Source: JAAEUB01 sp964550345
Lineage (GTDB): Bacteria > Pseudomonadota > Alphaproteobacteria > Rhodobacterales > Rhodobacteraceae
Direction of reading: 5' to 3'
DNA length: 64,000 bases
Assembly: GCA_964550345.1 (NCBI GenBank)
Contig: CAZJYZ010000011.1
Location: forward strand, 16,256-80,255
The notes under the pieces are model-generated. The model saw only the letters and a list, made by a program, of their open reading frames with translations, was not told where the DNA came from and searched no databases. Below are positions 15,901 through 23,356 of the stretch, piece by piece. The position numbers were made by a program, and so were the translations under genes. Positions within the stretch are counted from its first letter, which is position 1. Each line of letters starts with the position of its first letter.

Positions 15901-16975
15901 CGTTATCAGGGATCAGGTTGCCCTGTAGACGCTCAACATAGGCCAGAATATCGTCGGCGACACTTACGCCGTTTGAGCCAGCCTTTTTCGCGACAGACAC
16001 CGTAACAGCCGGGGCACCGACCGGGGCTTTGGCGGTAGTTGCATGGCCATCGCCTTCCTCGGCTTCCTCGGTTTCCTCGCCATGACTGCCATAGGACGGT
16101 CCGGTGTAATAGGTAACCATGTTGCTGGCGTCATCGGTAGCCTCGGTCACCAGAGCAACGTCACGTACATAGGCGGGGGCACCGTGGCTGACGCCCACCA
16201 TCAGGTTTTCGATATCTCGTGCAGATTGCAGGAACGACCCGGTATAGAGTGTAAACACGTTATCGCCGGTTTCCATCGCGCCAACGCCACGTTCGGAATT
16301 GGCCGTGCGGATGGTCTGGGCCAACTGGTCAAGACCGATACCGAAACCCGCCAGACGCTCGGGGAAAACTTCGACGCGGATGGCTTCGGAACGACCTCCG
16401 GTAATGAAGCTTTGCGCGGTTTCCGGCACCTCTTTGAGGCGCTGCATCAGGTCAAGGCCAAGGGTGCGCAATGCGGCTTCGTCAACCTCATGGCTCCACA
16501 ATGTCAGGGTTACGACCGGAACGTCATCAATACCTTTTGGCTTGATCAGCGGCTGGCTAACGCCAGGGGGAATTTTATCGAGGTTCGACTGAATTTTATC
16601 GTTGAGTTTAACCAGCGACGGGCCAAGCTCTTCGCCAACCTCAAACTGAACCGTTACCATGCCACCATGGCGGTCCGAGCGTGAATAGACGTGCTTGACG
16701 CCCTGAATTTCACTCATCAACCGTTCCAGCGGGTCGGTAGCCAGAGACGCGACCTGTTCGGCTGACGCACCGGGATAGGTGAAGAATATATCAACCATCG
16801 GCACCGAAATTTGCGGGTCTTCCTGACGCGGGGTAGACATCAGGCCCATCAGGCCAAGCGCCAGGCAGGTGATCAGCAGCAAAGGCGACAAAGGCGAGTT
16901 AATGAAGCCGCGCGCCAGTTTGCCCGCAAGGCCAAGTGCCTCGTCGTTGTTTTCTATGTTTGGATTGCTTGCCAT
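12932..16975 (-). CDS. RND-family transporter permease with C-terminal extension and Lys/Pro/Ala tail
   Basis: A 1347-residue inner-membrane pump, about 250-300 residues longer than usual AcrB-type proteins. The N-terminal helix (LSPLLLITCLALGLMGL) is followed by the porter domain. TM4 carries the paired aspartates in SIGILVDDAIVVVENIYRR (about 440). The second half is complete through RNSILLVDFSRHAV and GLVSTILTLIVIPLG. After the last standard helix come a hydrophobic/amphipathic segment (about 1128-1163), an acidic Gly/Pro spacer and about 100 residues of APKPKAAPKP repeats (1218-1325), ending GRRGIRINTDLLGPEE. Residues about 290-315 form an acidic His-containing insert in the first periplasmic loop. 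ATG 16975 has GGCGGAG upstream and lies 13 bases after the adaptor gene. Confidence 0.93.
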   Translation of the reverse strand: MASNPNIENNDEALGLAGKLARGFINSPLSPLLLITCLALGLMGLMSTPRQEDPQISVPMVDIFFTYPGASAEQVASLATDPLERLMSEIQGVKHVYSRSDRHGGMVTVQFEVGEELGPSLVKLNDKIQSNLDKIPPGVSQPLIKPKGIDDVPVVTLTLWSHEVDEAALRTLGLDLMQRLKEVPETAQSFITGGRSEAIRVEVFPERLAGFGIGLDQLAQTIRTANSERGVGAMETGDNVFTLYTGSFLQSARDIENLMVGVSHGAPAYVRDVALVTEATDDASNMVTYYTGPSYGSHGEETEEAEEGDGHATTAKAPVGAPAVTVSVAKKAGSNGVSVADDILAYVERLQGNLIPDNVHVEITRDYGETANEKVNELIFKLFVATGAVTLMIWLALGPRAAVVVVIVIPIVILMTVFSAWVLGFTVDRVSLFALIFSIGILVDDAIVVVENIYRRWLMNGECTESCSIDAVREVGNPTILATFTVIAALLPMGFVSGMMGPYMAPIPALGSVAMIFSLFAAFIFTPWLAQWFRPPIKALERAHHKEDKQNQFLERLYAKTLVPLIRERVKGWVFAVVLLAVFIMSVGLFYTTGVTVKMLPKDNKPEFNVVVNMPEGTALPVTANVVNQLTAEVLNIPEVTAAQTYVGTASPFNFNGLVRHSYLRQQSWNADIQVQLLDRHYREKSSEDLAVEARALLTPLARELGAVIEVVEMPPGPPVLQTMVAEIYGPDPETRRQAARDMVALFEEAEIVVDVDSFLESPYEAWRFVVNRDKASRRGVSVETINRQLEMAMGGFTLGDVKSERSLEPKLIYLQMPLAVRADLGRLGQLPIPSANGAMIPLSELGRFERFDMDAPVYHKDLRAVEYVTGEVAGRLGAPIYAIFELEALLDDYTTPDGVRMDTNYIGPPSDSLKSSLEWTGEWTVTYETFRDMGLAFGAALILIYILVVWEFGNFTMPAIIMAPIPLTLIGIVPGHWFFGASFTATSMIGFIALAGIIVRNSILLVDFSRHAVAEGMSVEDAVVYSCQTRTRPIIITALALVAGSSVILSDPIFQGMAISLMFGGLVSTILTLIVIPLGCVSFSKSLVAGTDIELPPSNSAVVTAPPAEIQEQLATAQRERRRNTPIGHLIATGIIAAVSAIAAVLGLVWRIIAGLFRAIAGLFARSDSGDDDGTPGGGGSIKPAPIAPAPAPVAAAPVAASAAASDVAVSETPTAPPKPVAPPKPVAAPKPAAAPKPKAAPKPKAAPKPNAAPKPKAAPKPAPAPKPKAAPKPKASQAAKAAPKPKATAKPKAAPKPKAAAKPKATPKPKATPKPKAAPKSPAAKAPARGRRGIRINTDLLGPEE
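13199..13275 (-). repeat. 18-bp tandem repeats in the RND tail
   Basis: Consecutive copies of a GGCTTCGGCGCTGCTTTA-like unit (as read on the plus strand) encode Lys-Pro-Lys-Ala-Ala-Pro steps of the permease tail. Degenerate copies continue on both sides from about 13010 to 13330. Confidence 0.75.
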
Positions 16976-16988
16976 GCTCCGCCCCGCC

Positions 16989-18125
16989 CTATTCGCCGGA
17001 AACGAGGTTAGCAGGTGGATTGAGGATAACCTCTTCGCCGCCCGAAAGCCCGGAAACAACCGAAATCAGGCCATTTTCGATGGGGTATCCGACCCGCACC
17101 AGCCTTAGACTTGGCTTGCCATCCTCCAACACAAAGACCGACGGTAGCGAGCCGCGCCATATCAATGCCGCCGCGGGGAGCGCAGGTTGCGCACTTACGG
17201 GGACCGAAGCGTCAGGCACGGTCACCTCGACATACATGCCCGGACCGCCGGGGGTGCCTTGCGGCAGGTCGAATTTGACAGCAACTGTATGACGCAGGGC
17301 GTCGGCGACAGGGTAAATCTGTGCCACGCGCACCTGAACCTCGGCACCGCCAGCGTCAAGGCGCGCAGGCACGATCATGCCCACTTCAAGCCCTGAAGCC
17401 AGCCGAACTGGTACATCTGCCAGTACACGCAAATAATCGATATAAGCGAATTTTATCAGTGGCATGCCGGGCTGGACGGTATCGCCAACCTCAACCATTT
17501 TTTCGAGGATCACACCAGCGAAAGGTGCCTCCTGGCGGGCGTCGCGAATGCGCGCCTCAATCGCTTCCAGGTTTGCCTGCGCCTGCAACAGCCCACCCTG
17601 GGCCTGATTAATGCCCACGCCGCTGGCGTAAAGGTCCGCCTGACGCTCCAGCCCCGAATCGGACTGACCCATCATGTCTGAGAATCCGCGGGTGAAAAAT
17701 TGGTCAAACAAGCCCGGTGCGCCCATGCCCGGCAATGCGGTAACAGAGTTCTGGCGCGGTGAATAAAGCTCGCGCGAATACTGCATCTGGGAGTTTCTGA
17801 AGGCCGCATCGGCGTTATAAATCTGCGCCAGAGCCGCAGATTTTTGCGCCTGAAGATCATCGTCATCGATGGTGACGAGCACCTCGTCAGCTTCAGCGCG
17901 GTGCCCTTCGACACCCGCAAGAAATGTTATGCGACCAGGCACTTGTGCCGATAATGTCACTTCTTTGTAAGGAATCACTGTTCCGCCGACCGTGGCAGAG
18001 CCACCTGATGACGTAACCGTAACAAAACCCGTGGTGTAACTCTGACCCTCGGCAACCACCGGTCCCGCCGCTAAGGCAAGAGCTCCGACCAGTACTAAGG
18101 CAGACTTATAAAGCCTGATTCCCAT
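16989..18125 (-). CDS. RND periplasmic adaptor (membrane fusion protein)
   Basis: A 378-residue protein with a signal peptide (cleaved near GPVVA, residue 25) and no lipobox Cys. The first barrel-sandwich half includes VPGRITFLAGVEGHRAEADE and VLVTIDDDDLQAQ. An unusually short helical hairpin region (about 85-195) contains LPGMGAPGLFDQFF. The second lipoyl half includes QEAPFAGVILEKMVEVGDTV, and the beta-barrel region follows. The protein links the RND pump to an outer-membrane partner. No TolC-type gene is in the cluster, so the outer-membrane component is either shared or replaced. It is cotranscribed with the permease. Confidence 0.9.
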   Translation of the reverse strand: MGIRLYKSALVLVGALALAAGPVVAEGQSYTTGFVTVTSSGGSATVGGTVIPYKEVTLSAQVPGRITFLAGVEGHRAEADEVLVTIDDDDLQAQKSAALAQIYNADAAFRNSQMQYSRELYSPRQNSVTALPGMGAPGLFDQFFTRGFSDMMGQSDSGLERQADLYASGVGINQAQGGLLQAQANLEAIEARIRDARQEAPFAGVILEKMVEVGDTVQPGMPLIKFAYIDYLRVLADVPVRLASGLEVGMIVPARLDAGGAEVQVRVAQIYPVADALRHTVAVKFDLPQGTPGGPGMYVEVTVPDASVPVSAQPALPAAALIWRGSLPSVFVLEDGKPSLRLVRVGYPIENGLISVVSGLSGGEEVILNPPANLVSGE

Positions 18126-18300
18126 GTTTTCCCCCTGTTATGCGCAACCGATACTTGAGGTGCGGTTGCATCTTTGTACCCGGTGACGTTGGCCGAGTGA
18201 TGGGACTTACGTCAATTGAGTATTACCATACCTTGTTTGTTTGTGTATTTCAAGATTTGTATATTCAATTTTTTAGATTTTCTTTTTAAAAGGGCTTTTC

Positions 18301-18317
18301 GCGCAATAATATTGCGC
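18301..18317. promoter_or_regulatory. perfect palindrome, possible operator
   Basis: GCGCAATA and TATTGCGC flank a single central A. The site lies about 176 bases upstream of the adaptor start. Confidence 0.5.
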
Positions 18318-18407
18318 CATTCCCCGACATTTTTTCGGGTCAGGACGTTGAATCTTAACCATGTTTTTATTTGGGGGGGTAATGTGGCTAAATTACCCAA
18401 ACTTTCG

Positions 18408-18424
18408 GAGTCTTAAAAAGACTC
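18408..18424 (-). terminator. stem-loop after the coiled-coil gene
   Basis: GAGTCTT and AAGACTC form a perfect 7-bp stem with a 3-base loop, two bases after the stop codon of the minus-strand coiled-coil gene. No U-tract follows, so termination strength is unclear. Confidence 0.45.
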
Positions 18425-18426
18425 GG

Positions 18427-18924
18427 TCAAAATGGCAGAATATTCCCAAACATATACGACATTGGCTGGGTAAAAGCGTTCGAAGCTTTGCCAACATCAT
18501 AGGTCATGCGACTCACCGAAGAGCCGATGTAATAGATGCCAGCGGACATGTAGGCCATGTCTTCCGACATGCCGTTAATGTCGCTGCTCATCTGGGTAAT
18601 ATCGGTAGACATGCCCGCAATATGCACGTTCATTTCCCCGATATTGGTATTCATCGAGGTCATTGAACCGTTCATCTGGTCAACATCACCGCTCATGTTT
18701 TGCATCTCGGTGGCCATCGTGTCCATGTTGGTGACGATGGATTTGAACGAATCGTTCATCTCGACCATCACATCGGTCAGAACAAAAACCCTTTTGGCCA
18801 TGCCCCACATGACCCAAGTGAAAATGGCCATAACGACAACGATCAGCGCGGTTGTAAAGACCACGAAATAGCCGCCCCTATCCGCGACAAACTCTATTTC
18901 ATGTTCGTGTTCGTGATCCGACAT
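18427..18924 (-). CDS. membrane-anchored Met-rich coiled-coil protein
   Basis: A 165-residue protein. The N-terminus is MSDHEHEHEIEF, and one membrane helix (about 17-42) follows. About 100 residues with methionine at a regular seven-residue spacing come next, for example in GEMNVHIAGMSTDITQMSSD. Eighteen Met occur after the helix, with Asp/Asn/Ser/Thr between them and almost no Leu. The heptad period implies a parallel coiled coil, probably periplasmic. The C-terminal segment contains YIGSSVSRMTYDVGKASNAF and ends MFGNILPF. ATG 18924 has AGAGGATG upstream. An ATG 48 bases further upstream lacks a site. No known family is recognised. It is on the same strand as the RND cluster, one intergenic region away. 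Confidence 0.75.
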   Translation of the reverse strand: MSDHEHEHEIEFVADRGGYFVVFTTALIVVVMAIFTWVMWGMAKRVFVLTDVMVEMNDSFKSIVTNMDTMATEMQNMSGDVDQMNGSMTSMNTNIGEMNVHIAGMSTDITQMSSDINGMSEDMAYMSAGIYYIGSSVSRMTYDVGKASNAFTQPMSYMFGNILPF

Positions 18925-19209
18925 GGCATCCTCTGACCTGCTCTGGCCCATTCCTGACGTTCCGACCACCATCGACGAAACATTCGTATATTCTTATGCG
19001 TTTAACGTGTAACGACTCACTCAGATTTTTGAAAGGGTACTCTCTGACACACTCTGTTTATTGTCTGTAAGCGCTGAAAAAGCAGGGCTTTGCGAGCGTC
19101 GCGGCAGCAATTTCTTCCAGGTTAAAATGGATTTTCCAAAACCCTCCTGGCCCAAGAATTATGCCGCGAATCACCCTTCGAAGGGTCAAAAAAAAGCCCG
19201 CACAGGTCG

Positions 19210-19572
19210 TTAATCAAGATATTCCCAGCTGTCCGCCCCGTCAAAATGGCGTACCCGGATACCCTTCAGATCAGCCGGATCTGCAAGCCGCATGTTCACA
19301 GCCCATTCTTCAGAATCAACGCCGGTGTAGTGCGTAATTGTGTGACAGGTTTTGCAGCTGTGAAACGCGATCATCCTGTCCCCCCACATATAAATGTTTG
19401 TATTCCGTTCACCGCGCGTGATGCGCGCAGTATTCTCCGGAGCGTACGCCCAAAGTGCCGCGTACCGCCTGCAAATCGAACAATTGCAGGAGGTCATACG
19501 GACCGGGCGTGACACCTCGAACGAGACATCCCCGCAATGGCAGGTGCCGGTAATAGTTTGGGGTTCAGTCAG
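19210..19572 (-). CDS. GFA/CENP-V-type zinc-binding protein with non-canonical start
   Basis: A member of the glutathione-dependent formaldehyde-activating-enzyme-like family, 120 residues if started at CTG 19572. The zinc ligands appear in order: CxC in TGTCHCGDVSFEV (residues 9-15), CxC plus CxxC in SCNCSICRRYAALWA, and CxxC in HSCKTCHT. The first in-frame GTG (19515) would remove the first CxC motif, so it cannot be the true start. Between the upstream stop (TAA) and the motif there is no ATG, GTG or TTG. CTG at 19572 has AAGGA seven bases upstream. Function is unproven in most members, and thiol or one-carbon chemistry is suspected. Confidence 0.85.
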   Translation of the reverse strand: MTEPQTITGTCHCGDVSFEVSRPVRMTSCNCSICRRYAALWAYAPENTARITRGERNTNIYMWGDRMIAFHSCKTCHTITHYTGVDSEEWAVNMRLADPADLKGIRVRHFDGADSWEYLD

Positions 19573-19670
19573 GTCTGTATCCTTCTTCTGCGGTTCGGAT
19601 TATCCTATCGTGCAACTCTCATTCGGCCAATGGCCTTTACTTCCGGATTTCACAAAGGCATTTGCAGCTT

Positions 19671-20552
19671 ATGGAAACCCACATGAAAGGCCTGCTGATC
19701 ACCGCGCTAGGCGTGCTTTTTGTCGTGCCCGATGCGCTGTTCGTCCGGCTGATCGCGGCCGATCCGCTTACCATCGCCTTTTGGCGCAGCCTGTTATCGG
19801 GCGCGGTCATTGGGCTATTGGTAGCCGTGTTCATGGGGAAAGGAAGTTTTGCCCGTGTTTATGCGCAAGGTCCGATATCACTGGTCTATACTATCTTTCT
19901 GGGTGCAAGCGGCGTTCTGTTTGTTCTGGCAGTGTCCCTTACATCCGTGCCCAATGTTGTATTTATCATCGCCTCGATGCCGGTATTTGCCGCTATTTTC
20001 AGCTGGGTATTCTTAGGCGAGCGAATAAGTCAACGTACAGCATTGACCATTGCCTTTGTCGCCATGGGGTTGGCGGTAATCGCCTACGGATCGGCAGGCT
20101 CAGAGCGTGGGCACCTGTCAGGAGACCTTTTAGCGCTCTTAGTAGCGGCCAGTTTTGCGGTCGCCCTGACCGCAGCACGTAAAATGCGGGCAATTTCCAT
20201 GGTGCCGGCAATTCCATTGGCCAATATCGGCGCGGCGCTTTTAATCCTGCCCTTCACAGATATCTGGGCGTTGGAAAATGCAACCTGGATATTGGTTGGC
20301 CTGCATGGCGGCGGTTTCATCGCTGTCTCAACCATGTTGCTGGCCACCGGCCCGCGCTACCTGCCCTCGGCCGAGGTGGCCTTGCTGATCTTGCTGGAAA
20401 GCGTTCTTGCACCATTGCTGGTCTGGGCATGGCTGGGGGAAGATCCCGGCATATGGGCCTTGATCGGTGGCGCAGTGGTAATCAGCGCGCTGTTTATCTC
20501 AAATCTGGTTCTTTTGTTCAGGACCCGAGCCGCGCGTAGGACCCTTAAGTAA
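19671..20552 (+). CDS. EamA/DMT-superfamily transporter
   Basis: An inner-membrane transporter of about 293 residues with ten membrane helices in two EamA repeats. Typical features are the PDALFVRLIAADPLTIAFWRS segment after helix 1 and GERISQRTALTIAFVAMGLA in repeat 1. LILLESVLAPLLVWAWLGE closes repeat 2. The substrate cannot be read from the sequence, as family members export amino acids or metabolites. Possible starts are TTG 19662, ATG 19671 and ATG 19683. AAAGG at 19654 supports 19671. Its stop overlaps the convergent universal-stress gene by 8 bases. Confidence 0.9.
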   Translation: METHMKGLLITALGVLFVVPDALFVRLIAADPLTIAFWRSLLSGAVIGLLVAVFMGKGSFARVYAQGPISLVYTIFLGASGVLFVLAVSLTSVPNVVFIIASMPVFAAIFSWVFLGERISQRTALTIAFVAMGLAVIAYGSAGSERGHLSGDLLALLVAASFAVALTAARKMRAISMVPAIPLANIGAALLILPFTDIWALENATWILVGLHGGGFIAVSTMLLATGPRYLPSAEVALLILLESVLAPLLVWAWLGEDPGIWALIGGAVVISALFISNLVLLFRTRAARRTLK

Positions 20553-21000
20553 CCTCGGCGATCCTGTCTTTCGACATCTCACCGGGAACGATGGTCATTG
20601 GCACATGCAGGGTTGAGGACGCACGGGTCAGCTGGGTGATAATGGGCCCCGGCCCGGATTTTTCGCCCCCCGCCCCTAGCACTAGTACGCCAATTTCGGT
20701 GTCTTCGCTGACCTGTGCCAGAATTTCAGGCACCACTTCACCTTCGCGGATGACCAGCTCGGGTTCAATTTGGTGGCGTTCGCGCATCCATTTGGCGAAG
20801 ACCTCAAAATGGGCATTGATACGGTCACGGGCTTCTTCGCGCATTATCGCACCAACCCCGATCCAATGGTTGAACTCTTCCGGTGGGATCACGGCCAGAA
20901 TTTCCACCGCACCACCAGTATTGGCAGCCCGCATCGCGGCAAAGCGCATCGCATTCAGGCATTCAGTTGAGCTGTCCAGCACCACAAGAAATTTACGCAT
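20545..21000 (-). CDS. UspA-family universal stress protein
   Basis: A 151-residue cytoplasmic alpha/beta protein. The N-terminus KFLVVLDSSTECLNAMRFAA is the typical first strand with the adenine-contacting Asp. The C-terminal part contains GVLVLGAGGEKSGPGPIITQL and TLHVPMTIVPGEM. The GxxG-like segment near residue 115 resembles the ATP-binding loop (G2xG9GS/T), with the last part changed to GPGPIITQ, so nucleotide binding is plausible but not certain. It runs convergently into the EamA gene with an 8-base overlap of coding ends. Confidence 0.9.
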   Translation of the reverse strand: MRKFLVVLDSSTECLNAMRFAAMRAANTGGAVEILAVIPPEEFNHWIGVGAIMREEARDRINAHFEVFAKWMRERHQIEPELVIREGEVVPEILAQVSEDTEIGVLVLGAGGEKSGPGPIITQLTRASSTLHVPMTIVPGEMSKDRIAEVT

Positions 21001-21083
21001 TTCGACCCCTTCGCATCATCCGGGCAATAATGAACCAGCGCGCGGGCAGGTTCAACCGACCTGCCCTGCGGCACAATGCGCCT

Positions 21084-22184
21084 CTATTCCAGCCCGGCGA
21101 CCCTACGAACGAAAGCGTTAAACTTTTCAGGTTCCTCCATGATCGGGCTGTGGGCGGAGTGTTCGAAGCTGACATATTCCTTCACCGGCGCATCAAGAGC
21201 ATCGAACAATTCACGCGCCAGCGGAGTTGGCGTCTGGTAATCATGCGCGCCCTGTAGGATGTAAACGGGAATTTCCAGCGGCCCCTGATCGGCGATCAGG
21301 TTGATATCTACCAGTTCATTCCACAAAGCAAAGGCCGAGAACATGGCACCGTTCAGGTAATTCACTTTCTCGCTGAGTGTATATTCAGGGGTTGTGAACA
21401 GCCAGCTTCCCAGTTTCAGAAAACTGGTGGGATCATGGGTCATGCCACCCCCCATCTTGTCCAGCAAACCACGCTGGACCTGCATATAGGGCATCCACTG
21501 ATCACCGTCCGCCCCAACTTCGGGCACGCGCAGGCCCGCCAGTTCAGCCAGTGCTTTTTCGTCACCGGTTTCCGTCGCGCGTTGACGAAGCCAGTCCACT
21601 GCCAATTGCTCCCCCCGGATCTGGTCGCCAACCTGGCCCAGACCGAAATAGGCGTGGAAATGTTCTGGATGCGCCTCAGCAGTCAGGATACCCAACAAAG
21701 ACCCCCAGGAATGTCCCATCAGATAGATTTTTTCCTGATCGAAGCGCGCGCGCAGCAGACCACTAAGCTCGGCTGTATCTGCGATGAACTGATCCATGTT
21801 CATATCACCCGGCAGATTGTCAGGATCATAGGATTTCCCGGCTCCGCGCTGCTCCCAATAGACCATGACAAAGTCTTCCTCGAGGCCCAGATTGGTCTGA
21901 CGCAGCATCGGGTATTCAGGGCTGCCCGGCCCGCCATGTAAAAACAGCATCACCGGCGCGCTGGCATCATGGCCGCGAATGATCAGGTATTGTTCGACAC
22001 CACCCAGCATCACCGTCTCGATGGTTGAAATTGAACCGGGCACTTCCACCCCTGCCGTATCTACAATCGGTTGCGCCTTACCCGGTGACATGACCCAAAG
22101 AGCCCCCCATGCAGCAGCGGCCAGCACCAGCAGCCCGACCAGCACCCAGAGGAAAAATTTCAACGCTTTTCTGAAAACCCGCAT
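21084..22184 (-). CDS. membrane-anchored alpha/beta hydrolase (proline iminopeptidase-like)
   Basis: A 366-residue protein. An N-terminal membrane anchor (FFLWVLVGLLVLAAAAWGALW) places the catalytic domain in the periplasm. The oxyanion region is LFLHGGPGSPEY, the product-strand motif is VYWEQRGAGKSYDPDN, and the nucleophile elbow is GHSWGS. Asp of GAHDYQTPT and His of EHSAHSPIMEEPEKF complete the triad. HGGPG together with WEQRGAG is characteristic of the proline iminopeptidase branch (peptidase S33), but substrate is not assured. It is separated from trpS by about 80 bases and transcribed the same way. Confidence 0.88.
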   Translation of the reverse strand: MRVFRKALKFFLWVLVGLLVLAAAAWGALWVMSPGKAQPIVDTAGVEVPGSISTIETVMLGGVEQYLIIRGHDASAPVMLFLHGGPGSPEYPMLRQTNLGLEEDFVMVYWEQRGAGKSYDPDNLPGDMNMDQFIADTAELSGLLRARFDQEKIYLMGHSWGSLLGILTAEAHPEHFHAYFGLGQVGDQIRGEQLAVDWLRQRATETGDEKALAELAGLRVPEVGADGDQWMPYMQVQRGLLDKMGGGMTHDPTSFLKLGSWLFTTPEYTLSEKVNYLNGAMFSAFALWNELVDINLIADQGPLEIPVYILQGAHDYQTPTPLARELFDALDAPVKEYVSFEHSAHSPIMEEPEKFNAFVRRVAGLE

Positions 22185-22267
22185 GTTAATCCCTTTTACA
22201 TTGCATTGTAGGGATGTAGGGGCGTGGCCAGCCGTTACAAGCCGTTTGTGTAAAAAAACCTGTGAAT

Positions 22268-23281
22268 CTACCGCGAACGCACGAAGCCGACGATGTCCTG
22301 AACCTGTTCCAGGATCGGACGGGCAATGGCCTCGGCCTTGTCAGCACCTTTGCCAAGGATCGCGTCAAGTTCACCGGGATCATCCATCAACCGGCGCATC
22401 TCGTCCGAAATAGGCGCCAGTTTTGCCACCGCCAGATCGGCCAGCGCCGGCTTGAACTGCCCCCAGCCTGCCCCGGCATATTCGGTGATGACCGCCTCGG
22501 CGGTGCTATCTGAGAGGCCTGCATAGATATCGACCAGGTTGCGCGCCTCGGGCCGGTCTTTCAGGCCTTCGAGGTTATCCGGCAAAGCTGCGGGATCAGT
22601 GCGGGCCTTTTTGAACTTCTTGGCGATCTGGTCCGCGGTATCAAGCATATTGATCCGCTCCATATCGCTTTCACCCGACTTGGACATCTTCTTGGAACCG
22701 TCACGCAGGTTCATCACCCGCATGGCCGGGCCTTCGATGACAGGTTCGGAAAGCGGAAAGAACTCAACCCCGTAATCGTGGTTGAACTTCGATGCGATGT
22801 CGCGGGTCAGCTCCACATGCTGTTTCTGGTCCTCGCCAACCGGCACATGGGTGGCGTGATAGGCCAGAATATCAGCCGCCATCAGTGCGGGGTATGCATA
22901 AAGCCCAAGGCTGACCTTTTCAGCGTTCTTGCCTGCCTTGTCCTTGAACTGGGTCATGCGGTTCATCCAGCCAACGCGGGCGACACAGTTGAAGATCCAG
23001 CCCAGCTCTGCATGGGCGGGCACCTGGCTTTGGTTGAACAAAATGGAATGGTCGGCGTCAATTCCGGAAGCAATCAGCGCCGCGGCCACTTCGTGGGTTG
23101 AGGTGCGCAGCTCCGCCGGGTCCTGCCAGACGGTGATCGCATGCAGGTCCACCACGCAATAGACGGTTTCAAAGTCAGGCCCCTGCATATCTACCCAGCG
23201 TTTGATGGCACCAAGGTAATTGCCAAGCTGCAAGCCTCCCGAAGGCTTGATGCCGGAAAAGACGCGCGGGGTGAAGGCCAT
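22268..23281 (-). CDS. trpS: tryptophanyl-tRNA synthetase
   Basis: A class I aminoacyl-tRNA synthetase of 337 residues, a normal bacterial length. The HIGH-like region is SGIKPSGGLQLGNYLGAIKRW (split as SGIKPSGG and LGNYLGA). The KMSKS loop is KKMSKSGESD. It charges tRNA-Trp in the cytoplasm. The start codon fits the conserved start of the family (first strand FSGIKPSG near residue 8). In many relatives it is neighbour to murJ and a rhomboid-like gene, as here. It is transcribed divergently from the rhomboid-like gene across about 75 bases. Confidence 0.97.
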   Translation of the reverse strand: MAFTPRVFSGIKPSGGLQLGNYLGAIKRWVDMQGPDFETVYCVVDLHAITVWQDPAELRTSTHEVAAALIASGIDADHSILFNQSQVPAHAELGWIFNCVARVGWMNRMTQFKDKAGKNAEKVSLGLYAYPALMAADILAYHATHVPVGEDQKQHVELTRDIASKFNHDYGVEFFPLSEPVIEGPAMRVMNLRDGSKKMSKSGESDMERINMLDTADQIAKKFKKARTDPAALPDNLEGLKDRPEARNLVDIYAGLSDSTAEAVITEYAGAGWGQFKPALADLAVAKLAPISDEMRRLMDDPGELDAILGKGADKAEAIARPILEQVQDIVGFVRSR

Positions 23282-23356
23282 GATAAAACTCCGTCTGGAT
23301 TTCCTGTTCGCGCTCGCTTACCCATGCAAGCAGGTCACGTCAAGGAAAGCCCGCCC

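Larger units (their letters stand above)
18126..18426. promoter_or_regulatory. AT-rich intergenic region with several inverted repeats
   Basis: This 301-base gap separates the adaptor gene from the coiled-coil gene. It is AT-rich from about 18210 to 18420, unlike its surroundings. It contains a perfect 8-bp palindrome GCGCAATA-A-TATTGCGC (18301-18317), a hairpin CCCGA..TCGGG (18323-18339), a TTAACCAT CtrA-type half-site (18355-18362) and GGGTAAT..ATTACCC (18377-18398). It is the likely promoter/operator region of the cluster. Confidence 0.55.

Noticed and set aside
19172..19194. Palindrome ACCCTTCGAAGGGT followed by eight A, considered as a terminator of the minus-strand GFA gene
   Set aside because: In the minus-strand transcript the U-run comes before the hairpin, so it is not in the correct order, and no plus-strand gene ends here.
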